Below are positions 40,700 through 49,542 of a stretch of DNA of 64,000 nt, in pieces. The translations under genes were made by a program, and so were the position numbers. The stretch's first letter is position 1; every line of letters begins with the position of its first letter. The notes beneath the pieces are model-generated. The model saw only the letters and a program-made list of their open reading frames with translations, had not been told where the DNA came from and ran no database searches. This DNA comes from Kineosporia corallincola (GTDB lineage: Bacteria; Actinomycetota; Actinomycetes; Actinomycetales; Kineosporiaceae): the NCBI RefSeq assembly GCF_018499875.1, contig NZ_JAHBAY010000009.1, positions 248,001-312,000 on the forward strand. The letters run 5' to 3'.

Positions 40700-41758
40700 A
40701 TGGAACCCGGATCCGGTCCGCGGCGGGTGACGATCGTCGATGTCGCGGCGCACGCGCGGGTGTCGACCACCGCCGTGTCCAAGGTGATGCGCAACGCCTA
40801 CGGGGTCAGCCCGGCCATGCGGGAGCGGGTGACCGCGGCGATCGCGGAGCTCGGCTACCGGCCCCGGGCGGCGGCGCGGGGCATGCGCGGGCGCACCTAC
40901 ACGATCGGGGTGCTGCTGCCGGACATCCGCAACCCGTTCTTCCCCGACATCGTCGACGGCATCACCGGGCACCTGCACGACAGCGAGTACCAGGTGATGA
41001 TCGGCACCGGCGGGCGGGGCCCGGGCGACGGTGCCGGTGACGCCGAGTCCGAGCTGCGGGTGGTGGACGCCATGGTGGACCGGGGCATGGACGGCATGGT
41101 GCTCGTGGCGCCCGCCGCCGGCCAGAAGCGGCTGGACGAGGTGGCGGGCGGGGTGCCGGTGGTGGTGATCGGGCGGCACATGCGGTCCGCGCGTCACGAC
41201 ACGGTGGTGGACGACGACGCCCGCGGCGCCGCTCTCGTCGTCGATCACCTGACCGGTCTGGGGCACCGCCGGATCGCGCACATCGACCAGCGTGAGCCGG
41301 ACCGGGGCCGGGCCGAGACGATGCCCAACGCGGTGCGCACCCGGGGCTACCGCGACGCCATGCGGGCGCACGGGCTGGAGGCCGAGATCGACGTGGTGTC
41401 GACCGGTTACACCGAGGACGGCGGGTACCGTGGGGCAAAGTGGTTGCTCGAACGAACGATTCGGCCGACGGCGATCTTCGCCGGGGCCGACATCGTGGCG
41501 ATGGGTGTGCTGACCGCGGTGGCCGAGGCCGGGCTGCGCGTGCCGCACGACATCTCCGTGGCAGGCTACGACAACACGAGTTTCGCGGCACTCGGCCCGA
41601 TCGGGCTGACCAGCGTGGACCAGGCGGGCCGGCAGATCGGGGCGGACGCCGCCCGCCTGCTGGTGCAGCGGATGGCCGACACCGGGCGGGCGTCCACCTT
41701 CATCACCACCTCGCCGAACCTGGTGGTGCGCCGCACCACCGCCACCCCGCCTGCCTAG
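40700..41758 (+). CDS. LacI-family regulator of the rhamnoside operon
   Basis: A 352-residue repressor. Helix-turn-helix: VTIVDVAAHARVSTTAVSKV; hinge: YRPRAAARGMRGRTYTIGVL; effector domain with PFFPDIVDGITGHLHDSEYQ and ISVAGYDNTSFAALGPIGLT, the conserved C-terminal signature. ATG 40700 has aggaggg just upstream; ATG 40688 is an alternative. It is divergent from the rhamnoside operon with AACGTT-type sites in the shared region, so a rhamnose-derived effector is likely (inference). Confidence 0.93.
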   Translation: MEPGSGPRRVTIVDVAAHARVSTTAVSKVMRNAYGVSPAMRERVTAAIAELGYRPRAAARGMRGRTYTIGVLLPDIRNPFFPDIVDGITGHLHDSEYQVMIGTGGRGPGDGAGDAESELRVVDAMVDRGMDGMVLVAPAAGQKRLDEVAGGVPVVVIGRHMRSARHDTVVDDDARGAALVVDHLTGLGHRRIAHIDQREPDRGRAETMPNAVRTRGYRDAMRAHGLEAEIDVVSTGYTEDGGYRGAKWLLERTIRPTAIFAGADIVAMGVLTAVAEAGLRVPHDISVAGYDNTSFAALGPIGLTSVDQAGRQIGADAARLLVQRMADTGRASTFITTSPNLVVRRTTATPPA

Positions 41759-41782
41759 ATTCGTCGGACGACCACGAAAGTT

Positions 41783-41796
41783 CCCGTCCGGACGGG
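41783..41796. promoter_or_regulatory. Perfect 14-bp palindrome after lacI
   Basis: CCCGTCCGGACGGG is a loop-free perfect palindrome 24 bp beyond the LacI stop and 175 bp before DUF808. It could be a regulator site for the DUF808 gene or part of a terminator; nothing else in this 213-nt gap is recognisable. Confidence 0.35.
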
Positions 41797-41971
41797 TGAC
41801 ATACATCGCGGGCCGGAAGCTCCCGGAAAGCGCGCTCTGTGGGCGGGCATACGGAATGCTGTGGCGCCTGTGCCCACCCGGCCACCGCACGCGCTCTGGC
41901 GCCGGCGGGGCGATGGGGGCACGGTTGGCCTCGGGGGAGCGCACACTCGGAACACACAGTGAGGGAGTTCG

Positions 41972-42967
41972 ATGGCAGGCGGTCTGGCGGCACTACTCGA
42001 CGACATCGCCGTCCTGGCGAAGTCCGCCGCGGCGTCGGTGGACGACGTCGCGGCGGCGGCCGGGCGGGCCAGCACCAAGGCGGCCGGTGTGGTCATCGAC
42101 GACACCGCGGTCACCCCGCGCTACGTGCACGGTTTCACCCCCGACCGGGAACTCCCGATCGTCTGGAAGATCGCGCTCGGATCGCTGCGCAACAAGATCC
42201 TGTTCATCCTGCCGGCCGCCCTGCTGCTGAGCCAGTTCCTCGACTGGATGCTCACGCCCATCCTGATGTGTGGCGGTGTGTACCTGGCCTTCGAGGGCGC
42301 CGAGAAGGTCTACGAGGCGTTCGGCGGGCACCACGAGCAGAAGAAGGACAAGACCGCCTCGGCCCTCGGCCCGGACGCCGAGAAGGCGATGGTGAAGGGC
42401 GCGATCACCACCGACTTCATCCTGTCCGCCGAGATCATGGTGATCTCGCTGAACGAGGTCACCGACGAGCCGTTCGTCTCCCGGGCGATCATCCTGGCCT
42501 TCGTCGCGCTGGTGGTCACCGCCGTCGTCTACGGCCTGGTGGCGCTGATCGTGAAGGTCGACGACGTCGGCCTGAAGCTGATCGAGACGCACGAGGGCGG
42601 CGCGGCGGCGTCGTTCGGCCGGTTCCTGGTGGCGGCCATGCCCCGGGTGCTGTCGGTGCTGTCCACGGTCGGCATCGCCGCCATGCTCTGGGTCGGCGGT
42701 CACATCCTGCTGGTCGGCGTGGACGAGCTGGGCTGGCACGGCCCCTACGAGCTGGTGCACCACCTCGAGGAGTCGGTGCACGACGCCGGCGGCGTCGGCG
42801 GTGTGCTGGCCTGGTGCGTCAACACCCTCTGCTCGGCCGTCATCGGCCTGCTGGTCGGCGCGGTGGTCGTGCTGATCATGCACCTCGTCCCGAAGAGGCC
42901 GAAGAAGCCGGAGAATCCGGAGAATCCGGAGGAGCCGCGGCAGGGCGACGCCGCAGCCGGCCACTGA
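41972..42967 (+). CDS. DUF808 family inner-membrane protein (YedI type)
   Basis: A 331-residue membrane protein. It opens MAGGLAALLDDIAVLAKSAA and SVDDVAAAAGRASTKAAGVV, both typical of DUF808, followed by the conserved DDTAVTPRYVHGF and about seven membrane helices. The soluble loop has AEKAMVKGAITTDFILSAEI. Function is unknown; homologues include E. coli YedI. The tail is charged and Pro/Glu-rich. ATG 41972 follows gagggag. The last 92 nt overlap the convergent tctA gene, an unusually long tail overlap. Confidence 0.9.
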   Translation: MAGGLAALLDDIAVLAKSAAASVDDVAAAAGRASTKAAGVVIDDTAVTPRYVHGFTPDRELPIVWKIALGSLRNKILFILPAALLLSQFLDWMLTPILMCGGVYLAFEGAEKVYEAFGGHHEQKKDKTASALGPDAEKAMVKGAITTDFILSAEIMVISLNEVTDEPFVSRAIILAFVALVVTAVVYGLVALIVKVDDVGLKLIETHEGGAAASFGRFLVAAMPRVLSVLSTVGIAAMLWVGGHILLVGVDELGWHGPYELVHHLEESVHDAGGVGGVLAWCVNTLCSAVIGLLVGAVVVLIMHLVPKRPKKPENPENPEEPRQGDAAAGH

Positions 42968-44417
42968 GCGGCAGCAGCGCCACCACCACGAACGCCGCCA
43001 GCAGCACGCCGGAGATCGGCCGGGTGACGAAGCCCGCCGGGTCGCCGTCGAACAGCAGCAGCGAGCGGCGCAGGGAGTCCTCCAGCAGCGTCCCCAGCAC
43101 GAAAGCCAGCACCAGCGGCCCGGGATCGAGACCGAGCTTCTTCATCAGGTAGCCCAGCGCCCCGAACGCCACCACCAGGGCGATGTCGAACACGCTGTTG
43201 TTCACCGTGTAGGCGCCGATCAGCGTGATCAGCACGGTGATCGGCGCCAGCACGGCCGGGCGCACCCGCAGGATCCGCACGAACACCCCGACCAGCGGGA
43301 TGCTCATCACCAGCAGCAGCACGTTGCCCAGATACATCGAGTTGACGACGCCCCAGAACAGCTCGGGGTTCTCGTCCACCAGCCGGGGCCCCGGGCTGAC
43401 TCCCTGGACGAGCAGCGCCCCGAAGATCACCGCCATCGTCGCGTTGGCCGGAATGCCCAGCGTCAGCAGGGGAATGAACGATGACGTGGCGGCGGCGTTG
43501 TTCGCCGTCTCGGGTGCGGCCACCCCCTCGACCGCGCCCCGGCCGAACCGCTCGGGCTGCGGCGACCGGCGTTTCTCCACCGCGTACGCGGCCAGCGACG
43601 CCATCACCGCGCCACCGCCGGGCAGCACGCCGAGCGCGAACCCGAGCACCGAGCCGCGCCCGATCGCACCGGACGAGCGCCGCAGGTCGGCGCGGGAGGG
43701 CCAGATGTCGTGCACCGCGACCGGGGCGTGCCCGGCGTGCTGCCGCCGCTCCAGGGAGTGCAGGATCTCGCCGAGGCCGAACAGGCCCATCGCGATCGGC
43801 ACGAAGTCCAGCCCGTCGGCCAGGTCGAGGCTGCCGAGGGTGAAGCGCTCGCCGCCGGTGAACGCGTCCCGCCCGACCACCGCCAGCAGCAGCCCCAGGC
43901 AGGCGGCGACCAGGGCCTTCACCCGGCCGCCGCCGGAGATGGTGGAGACCAGCAGGATGCCGAGCAGGGCCAGCGCGGTGTACTCCGGCGGCCCGAAGTC
44001 CAGGGCGAAACCGGCCACCAGCGGCGCCAGCACCGACAGCGCGATCACGGAAACCGTTCCGCCGACGAAGGATCCGATGGCGGCGATGCCCAGCGCGGTG
44101 CCCGCCCGGCCCTGCCGGGCCAGGGCGTGGCCGTCGAAGACGGTGACCACGGACGACGCCTCACCCGGCAGGCGCAGCAGCACGGACGTGATCGTGCCGC
44201 CGTACTGAGCGCCGTAGAAGATGCCGGCCAGCATGATCACGGCGCCGACCGGGTCGATCTCGAAGGTGATCGGCAGCAGGATGGCGATGGTCGCCGCCGG
44301 GCCCAGGCCCGGCAGCACCCCGACCAGCATGCCGATGGTCACGCCGATGAGGCAGTAGAGAAGGTTCGCCGGTTCCAGCACCACGCCGAAACCGTCGATC
44401 ACGGGTCCGAGATCCAC
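42876..44417 (-). CDS. tctA: Tripartite tricarboxylate transporter, large permease (TctA)
   Basis: A 513-residue permease with about twelve helices. Family motifs are GMLVGVLPGLGPAATIAILLP, FYGAQYGGTITSVLLRLPGEA (both halves of the substrate gate), and GVAAPETANNAAATSSFIPLL. It imports a carboxylate delivered by TctC, using an ion gradient. GTG 44417 has aggagag 7 nt upstream. The C-terminal 25 residues are Pro/Ser/Ala-rich and are encoded inside the DUF808 tail on the other strand. It is third in the order tctC-tctB-tctA. Confidence 0.93.
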   Translation of the reverse strand: MDLGPVIDGFGVVLEPANLLYCLIGVTIGMLVGVLPGLGPAATIAILLPITFEIDPVGAVIMLAGIFYGAQYGGTITSVLLRLPGEASSVVTVFDGHALARQGRAGTALGIAAIGSFVGGTVSVIALSVLAPLVAGFALDFGPPEYTALALLGILLVSTISGGGRVKALVAACLGLLLAVVGRDAFTGGERFTLGSLDLADGLDFVPIAMGLFGLGEILHSLERRQHAGHAPVAVHDIWPSRADLRRSSGAIGRGSVLGFALGVLPGGGAVMASLAAYAVEKRRSPQPERFGRGAVEGVAAPETANNAAATSSFIPLLTLGIPANATMAVIFGALLVQGVSPGPRLVDENPELFWGVVNSMYLGNVLLLVMSIPLVGVFVRILRVRPAVLAPITVLITLIGAYTVNNSVFDIALVVAFGALGYLMKKLGLDPGPLVLAFVLGTLLEDSLRRSLLLFDGDPAGFVTRPISGVLLAAFVVVALLPLSGRLRRRPAAAPPDSPDSPASSASSGRGA

Positions 44418-44439
44418 GAGCGGCTCTCCTGAGGGGGAT

Positions 44440-44940
44440 TCAGAGAAGATGAGGGATCGGTACCGCGAGCGCGGCCACGAAGACCAGGTACAGCGCCGCC
44501 ACCGCGGCCGGGGCCACGAGCAGGGTGGAACGCCAGCTCTCCCGCCCGAGAACCCGCAGCCAGAAAACCATCAGCGCGAACGACGGCACCTCGAAGCCGA
44601 TCGTGCCGATCACCGAGACGAACCCGGCCGTCGTCGCCAGCCCGGCGGCCACCGGCCAGGACGCGCGGGTGAACGCCTCGGCGCCGTCCGGCCGCCGGAA
44701 CCGCACCGCCAGGACGGCGCCCAGCGCGCACAGCGCGAGACCGACCAGCAGCGGCCAGGTTCCGGAGTCCGGCCGGGCCGGGGTGCCGGCGCCCAGCGCG
44801 AGCGACCCGATCACGGTGGCGACCCCGAGCGCGGTCACGCCCACCGCCAGCGCCAGGCCGGTGAGCGGCCCGGCGGGCGGTGCGCCCGGTGCGTCGTCCA
44901 TCATTCCTGTGACGTCACCGGTGGAGCCGGGGGAACTCAC
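44440..44940 (-). CDS. tctB: Tripartite tricarboxylate transporter, small permease (TctB)
   Basis: A 166-residue protein with four membrane segments (GLALAVGVTALGVATVIGSL; WPLLVGLALCALGAVLAV; VAAGLATTAGFVSVIGTIGF; STLLVAPAAVAALYLVFVAAL). The DSGTWPLLVG segment is typical of TctB. The start is uncertain: GTG 44940 overlaps the tctC stop by 4 nt (coupling), while ATG 44904 or 44901 has only a close agga. It lies between tctC and tctA, 22 nt before the latter. Confidence 0.85.
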   Translation of the reverse strand: MSSPGSTGDVTGMMDDAPGAPPAGPLTGLALAVGVTALGVATVIGSLALGAGTPARPDSGTWPLLVGLALCALGAVLAVRFRRPDGAEAFTRASWPVAAGLATTAGFVSVIGTIGFEVPSFALMVFWLRVLGRESWRSTLLVAPAAVAALYLVFVAALAVPIPHLL

Positions 44941-45953
44941 TGGCCGCCGCCGAGCTGGATGTCGTAGCGCTCGGTCACCGCCCGGTAGGTGTCCAGGTTC
45001 TGCGTCCACTGCCCGCGCAGCGTCTCGCCGTCCACCTGGTTCGGCGTGAGCTGGTTGTCCTGGTTGAACCTCCGGTACGGTTCGGCCTCGAAGGCCCGGG
45101 CGAAAGACGCCGCCAGCGAGTCGATCACGTCCTGCGGGGTGCCCCGGGGGGCGAACACCGCGCGGGACTGCTGCACCGGCACGTCGTACCCGGCCTCGAT
45201 CGCGGTCGGGGTGCCGGGCAGGTAGCTGACGCGCTCCCCGGCGAACGTCACGATCGGGGTCAGCTCACCCGCCTCGATCTGCTCGACCGCCTCACCGAGC
45301 TGGATCGACCCGACGTCCACCTGCCCGCCCAGCACCGCGGTCAGGGTGGGCGATCCGCCGTCGAAAGGCACTGCGGTGGCGTCGATCCCGGCCTGGGCGA
45401 AGAGCAGCTCCTGGGACAGCTGGCTGCCGGTGCCGACCCCGGTGGTGCCGAACTTCACCGCCCGGCCCAGCTTCTCCAGGTCGCCGACGGTGGCCAGCCC
45501 GGAGTCCGCGGCCGACACCAGCACGTAGTCGTCCTGACTGATGCCGGTGACGATCTCGTAGTCGGCCAGGTCGGGTGCCTCGCCCTGGGCCACCGCCAGC
45601 GGCGTGATGTAGGCCAGCGACCCGTTGAACACCATCAGGGTGTGCCCGTCGGCCTTCTTCCCGGCCAGCTCCTGCGCGGCCAGGGCGCCGTTGGCGCCGG
45701 GCTTGTTCTCCACCGGGACCGCCACGCCCAGGTCGCCGGACACCTGCTCGGCCAGCGCCCGCGCGATCAGGTCGGTGCTGCCGCCCGGGTCCTGCCCGAC
45801 GTAGAGCGTGACCGGGTCGCCGCCCGGGAAACCGGACCCGTCGTCGCCGGAGCCGCCGCCGAGGTTCCCGCCGCAGGCGGCCAGGAGCAGGCTCAGCCAG
45901 GCCGCCGTGCCGGCGGCCAGCCAGGGACGGGCTTTTCGGTGGGTGCTGGTCAT
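44937..45953 (-). CDS. tctC: Tripartite tricarboxylate transporter substrate-binding lipoprotein (TctC)
   Basis: A 338-residue binding protein with a lipobox signal (LSLLLAACGG). Family features are VGQDPGGSTDLIARALAEQV, VPVENKPGANGALAAQELA and LPGTPTAIEAGYDVPV. It captures a carboxylate outside the cell for TctAB. ATG 45953 follows aagggaga. Upstream on the minus strand, TTGGAC and TACGCT (46037-46007) could be a promoter, though with a wide 19-bp spacer. No two-component regulator gene of the usual TctDE kind is next to it. Confidence 0.92.
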   Translation of the reverse strand: MTSTHRKARPWLAAGTAAWLSLLLAACGGNLGGGSGDDGSGFPGGDPVTLYVGQDPGGSTDLIARALAEQVSGDLGVAVPVENKPGANGALAAQELAGKKADGHTLMVFNGSLAYITPLAVAQGEAPDLADYEIVTGISQDDYVLVSAADSGLATVGDLEKLGRAVKFGTTGVGTGSQLSQELLFAQAGIDATAVPFDGGSPTLTAVLGGQVDVGSIQLGEAVEQIEAGELTPIVTFAGERVSYLPGTPTAIEAGYDVPVQQSRAVFAPRGTPQDVIDSLAASFARAFEAEPYRRFNQDNQLTPNQVDGETLRGQWTQNLDTYRAVTERYDIQLGGGQ

Positions 45954-46085
45954 GTCGTTCTCTCCCTTGAGAAGCCATGCCGAACCTGCGCAAAGGGGAT
46001 CTAGGGAGCGTAGGAACCTGCGGTCATGCGTGTCCAACTCCGTTAGGGCATGAGCCGATACCTTCGGGGCATCAAAGAACTTCGG

Positions 46086-48509
46086 TCAGCGGACGACGAA
46101 GAGCGACACCCGCGACAGCCGGGCCGCCACCGGCGTGGTGGCCGAGCTCAGCGCCGGCGACGACACCGTCGTGCTGTCGGAACCCTGCCCGAGCTTGCCG
46201 TGGTAGTTGTGGCCCCAGCACCACAGACCGCCGTCCGAGCGGGTGGCGCAGGTGCTGTTGCCGCCCGCGAGCACCGAGGTCCAGGTGCGCCCGGTGCCCG
46301 CGGCCGCGGCCGTCACCGGGGCGGGCGAGTCGGCACTGCTGGAGGGAAGGCCGAACTGCCGGTCGCCGCCGCTGCCCCAGCACCACAGCACCCCGCCGGT
46401 GTCCAGGGCGCAGGTGTGCGTGTGGCCCACCGCGTAACCCGCCGCGAGGCCCGTCGCCGTACCCGTCGTGCGGCCCGCCCACGACCCGGTGACCAGGGTG
46501 GGGGAGGGCCGGGTGCCCCCGGAGGTGCCGGTGCCGATCTGTCCCGCGGAGTTGTTCCCCCAGCAGTACAGAGCGTGCGAAACCCGCATCCCGCAGGCGT
46601 GTTCGTTGCTGCCGACCTGCACGTCGTCCCAGTCGGTGCCGCCGCCGGAGACCTGGGTGGGCCGGTTCAGGTAGGTGCCCGCCGTGCCGTTGCCCAGCAC
46701 CCCCTGCGACTGCGCGCCCCAGCACCACAGCGTGCCGTCGGACCGGATGCCGCAGGTCGCGTTCAGCCCGGCGTCGAGCGACAGCCAGCGATCGCCGCTC
46801 ACCCCGGTCACCACCACCCGGGTGGGCACGGAGACGGAACTGTTGCTGCCGGTGCCGAGCACCGACCCGGCCAGGTTGCGGCCCCAGCACCAGGCCACGC
46901 CGTCGGTGTCCAGGGCGCAGGTGTGGTCGGAGCCGACGGTGACCTGGGCCCAGGCGCCGGCCACCGGCTGCGGGGTGCCGTGGCTGACGGTGTCACCGGT
47001 GCCGAGCTGGCCGCTGGTGTTGCGGCCCCAGCAGAACAGGGCGGAGCCCTGGAGCGCGCAGGTGTGGTCGGTCTCGCCGTCCGGTGCCGACCACCCGGCC
47101 GTCTGCGCGGAGTTGATGTCGCGCAACGTGTTCCGGTACCAGACCGCGCCGTTGCCGGGCTGCCCGTACTCGGCCGAGCCCCAGCAGAACGCCTGGCCGG
47201 CGGAGGTCAGGGCACAGCCGTGGGCCCGGGCCACCGAGACCGTGTCCCAGCCGGTCCCGGTGCCGCGCAGCACCGGTCCCCAGGCGGTCCGGTAGGACGT
47301 GGTGCCGTCACCGGCCTGGAACTGCGGGCTGCCGCCCCGGCACGACAGCGCGCCGCCGTCGACGCCGCAGAACGTGGTCACCCCGTCCCCGCCGGCGTCG
47401 ATCGACGTCCATCCGGTGGAGGTCCCGTCCTGCGCCGGGCCGGTCGTGGCGGTTCCGCCGTCCCCCAATTGGCCCCAGCACCACAGCTGCCCGGCCGGAC
47501 GCGACGGGTCACCGGCGTCGGCGGTGATGCCACAGGTGGACCGGCTGCCGGAGGCGAGCGACGCCCAGACCCGCACCCCCGTGGACCCGGCCGCGCCGAC
47601 GGCCGTGGGCACGGTCAGGCGGGTGGACGTGGTGCCGGTCCCGGTCTGGCCGTAACCGTTGGCGCCCCAGCAGAACGCCTGGCCCGGCGTCACCGCCACG
47701 CCCTGCACGCTGCCGCCCGCCGCGACCGCGCAGGTGTGGGTCGGGCCGGCGGCCACCGACGACCAGGTGGCGCCGCTCTCCACCGGCACCGGCACGGTGC
47801 GGTTGGTGGTGGTGCCGTCGCCGGTCTCGCCGTCCGCGGCCCGGCCCCAGCACCACAGGCCGCCCGCCGGGTCGAGGGCGCAGAACCGGTTGCCGTCACC
47901 GCTGAGCGAGCGCCAGGTCTCCGGCACCGTGCCGCCGTGCGTGATCCGGTTCGGCCGGGTCTTCTGGAGGGTGGTGCCGGCCGCCAGCTGTCCCATCCCG
48001 CCGTAGCCCCAGCACCACACCGAGCCGTCGGTGGGTGAGCTCTGGAGGGCACAGGTCACCTCCTCCCCGCCGGTCACCGACCGCCAGGTGGTGCCGGCCG
48101 CGTCCACCGGTTGCGGGGTGGCCTCCAGCGTGGACAGCGCGCCCCGGCCGAGCTGCCCTCCGCCGTTGCGGCCCCAGCACCACAGCGTGCCGTCGGTGGC
48201 GATCCCGCAGGAGTGGTAGAGGCCGGTGCCCAGGGCCGAGAAGGTCTGCCCGCCGGCCACGGCGGTGATCCCGCGCACCGCGACGGTGTCGCCGGTGCCG
48301 CTCTCCCCGGCCGAGCCGGAGGTGTTGTCGCCGGACCAGTACAGGGCCGGGCCGGTGCTCCAGGTGCTCGCGCTGAACCCGCTCCCGGTGCCGGTGGTCG
48401 CGGTGAACGCGGCCCCGGCGGGACGCACCGTGGCGACGGCGGCGAGCAGCAGCAGGCACAGCACCCAGACGGTGGCCCACCGTCGCGCCGCGGCCGCGGA
48501 CCCTGGCAT
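46086..48509 (-). CDS. Secreted RCC1-repeat beta-propeller protein
   Basis: An 807-residue exported protein. The signal peptide (WVLCLLLLAAVATVRPAGAA, about 14-33) runs into FTATTGTGSGFSASTW, reminiscent of SipW-type mature starts. The rest consists of about 13 RCC1 repeats of 50-55 residues, each with a Cys-Trp-Gly core (for example WCWGRNGGGQLG, FCWGANGYGQTG, YCWGNNSAGQIG); one is degenerate (LSCRGGSPQFQAG). This is enough for two seven-bladed propellers. Many blades also carry a TCAL/TCGI strand. The ligand is unknown. ATG 48509 follows gaggaggg. It is not in an operon. Confidence 0.9.
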   Translation of the reverse strand: MPGSAAAARRWATVWVLCLLLLAAVATVRPAGAAFTATTGTGSGFSASTWSTGPALYWSGDNTSGSAGESGTGDTVAVRGITAVAGGQTFSALGTGLYHSCGIATDGTLWCWGRNGGGQLGRGALSTLEATPQPVDAAGTTWRSVTGGEEVTCALQSSPTDGSVWCWGYGGMGQLAAGTTLQKTRPNRITHGGTVPETWRSLSGDGNRFCALDPAGGLWCWGRAADGETGDGTTTNRTVPVPVESGATWSSVAAGPTHTCAVAAGGSVQGVAVTPGQAFCWGANGYGQTGTGTTSTRLTVPTAVGAAGSTGVRVWASLASGSRSTCGITADAGDPSRPAGQLWCWGQLGDGGTATTGPAQDGTSTGWTSIDAGGDGVTTFCGVDGGALSCRGGSPQFQAGDGTTSYRTAWGPVLRGTGTGWDTVSVARAHGCALTSAGQAFCWGSAEYGQPGNGAVWYRNTLRDINSAQTAGWSAPDGETDHTCALQGSALFCWGRNTSGQLGTGDTVSHGTPQPVAGAWAQVTVGSDHTCALDTDGVAWCWGRNLAGSVLGTGSNSSVSVPTRVVVTGVSGDRWLSLDAGLNATCGIRSDGTLWCWGAQSQGVLGNGTAGTYLNRPTQVSGGGTDWDDVQVGSNEHACGMRVSHALYCWGNNSAGQIGTGTSGGTRPSPTLVTGSWAGRTTGTATGLAAGYAVGHTHTCALDTGGVLWCWGSGGDRQFGLPSSSADSPAPVTAAAAGTGRTWTSVLAGGNSTCATRSDGGLWCWGHNYHGKLGQGSDSTTVSSPALSSATTPVAARLSRVSLFVVR

Positions 48510-48656
48510 GCACGCCCTCCTCACGCGAACCGTCGGCAGCGCGGGCGCGGAGCTGAGGCTTCCGGGCCCCAATGGTGGACGACGGAAACCCCCGGGCCCG
48601 CGGCGCCGTTCCGGTTCCGGTGCGGTGCTGCGGGTGCCGTGCTGCGGGTGCGCTGC

Positions 48657-49427
48657 TCAGCGCTGCACGATGGTGGCCTCGAAGGCGTAACGGCCCGGAC
48701 GGTAGCCGTGGGAGCCCAGCTCCACCGGGCGGCCGGCGTTGTCGAGCAGGGTGCGCCGCATGGTCAGCAGCGGCGCGCCGCGGGACTCACCCAGCAGGGT
48801 GGCCTCGGCCGCAGTGGCCCGGCGTGCCCCGATGCGCTGGTGGGCCACCGCCGGCGTCACCCCGGCCCGGCGCAGCGACGCGTACAGCCCCTCGGCCTCC
48901 AGGTCGAACGTGGACAGGTCGGCCACCCCGGCCGGCACGTGGTTGCGCATCACCGCCAGCGGCTCGCCGTCGACGTGCCGCAGCCGCTCCAGCGCCCACA
49001 CCGGTGCGCCCGGCTCCAGCCGGAGCTCAGCCGCCACGTCGGGATCGGCCGGCACCTGCCGCAGGCCGAGCACCCGGGTGCCGGGGCGCCGGCCGCTGCG
49101 GGTCAGGTCGTCGTGCAGGCTGGTGAGTTCCAGCGAGCGCCGCACCTGGCCGTGCACCACCTGGGTGCCGACACCGCGGCGGCGCACCAGCAGGCCCTGA
49201 TCGACCAGCACCTGGATCGCCTGCCGCACCGTCGGGCGGCTCAGGCCCAGCTCGCGGGCCAGCGAGACCTCGTTGTCGAGACGGTCACCGGGCGCCAGAT
49301 CGCCTGCCAGCACGGCCTGTTCGATCTGCCGGGAGAGCTGCGACCACAGCGGCACCGGGCTGGCCCGGTCGAGACGGATCGCCGGTACGCCGGTCGTTCG
49401 CCCGGTCATGCGCATGGCATCCATCAT
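48657..49427 (-). CDS. GntR-family (HutC/UTRA) regulator of the inositol operon
   Basis: A 256-residue regulator. The winged helix includes QIEQAVLAGDLAPGDRLDNE and LGLSRPTVRQAIQVLVDQGL; the C-terminal UTRA effector domain includes EPGAPVWALERLRHVDGEPL and TPAVAHQRIGARRATAAEA. Starts at 49427, 49424, 49415 or 49409 are in frame; none has a clear ribosome site. A perfect 14-bp dyad lies 6 bp upstream of 49427, so autorepression and control of the divergent inositol operon are likely. It would play the role IolR plays elsewhere; the effector is probably an inositol pathway intermediate (inference). Confidence 0.9.
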   Translation of the reverse strand: MMDAMRMTGRTTGVPAIRLDRASPVPLWSQLSRQIEQAVLAGDLAPGDRLDNEVSLARELGLSRPTVRQAIQVLVDQGLLVRRRGVGTQVVHGQVRRSLELTSLHDDLTRSGRRPGTRVLGLRQVPADPDVAAELRLEPGAPVWALERLRHVDGEPLAVMRNHVPAGVADLSTFDLEAEGLYASLRRAGVTPAVAHQRIGARRATAAEATLLGESRGAPLLTMRRTLLDNAGRPVELGSHGYRPGRYAFEATIVQR

Positions 49428-49432
49428 GCCAC

Positions 49433-49446
49433 TTTGTCCTGACAAA
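49433..49446. promoter_or_regulatory. GntR operator in the iol intergenic region
   Basis: TTTGTCCTGACAAA is a perfect palindrome with a 2-bp centre, matching the general form of GntR/HutC operators. It sits between the regulator gene and the inositol operon, immediately before a TTGACA box. Confidence 0.75.
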
Positions 49447-49448
49447 CC

Positions 49449-49477
49449 TTGACAGTGCCGCAGGCCCGGCCGAGGAT
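49449..49477 (+). promoter_or_regulatory. Putative promoter of the inositol operon
   Basis: TTGACA (49449-49454) and GAGGAT (49472-49477) have a 17-bp spacer. The -35 box is 2 bp from the operator palindrome, so a bound repressor would block RNA polymerase. The first gene starts 65 bp further on. Confidence 0.5.
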
Positions 49478-49542
49478 CGGAATCGGTCCGGCCGTGCTCC
49501 GGTCCGTGCGCGGTGACTTCCCGGTGACTGCTGAAAGGCTCA

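Noticed and set aside
46050-48038. Long plus-strand frame opposite the RCC1 protein
   Set aside because: It has no motifs and is explained by third-position GC bias of the minus-strand RCC1 gene.
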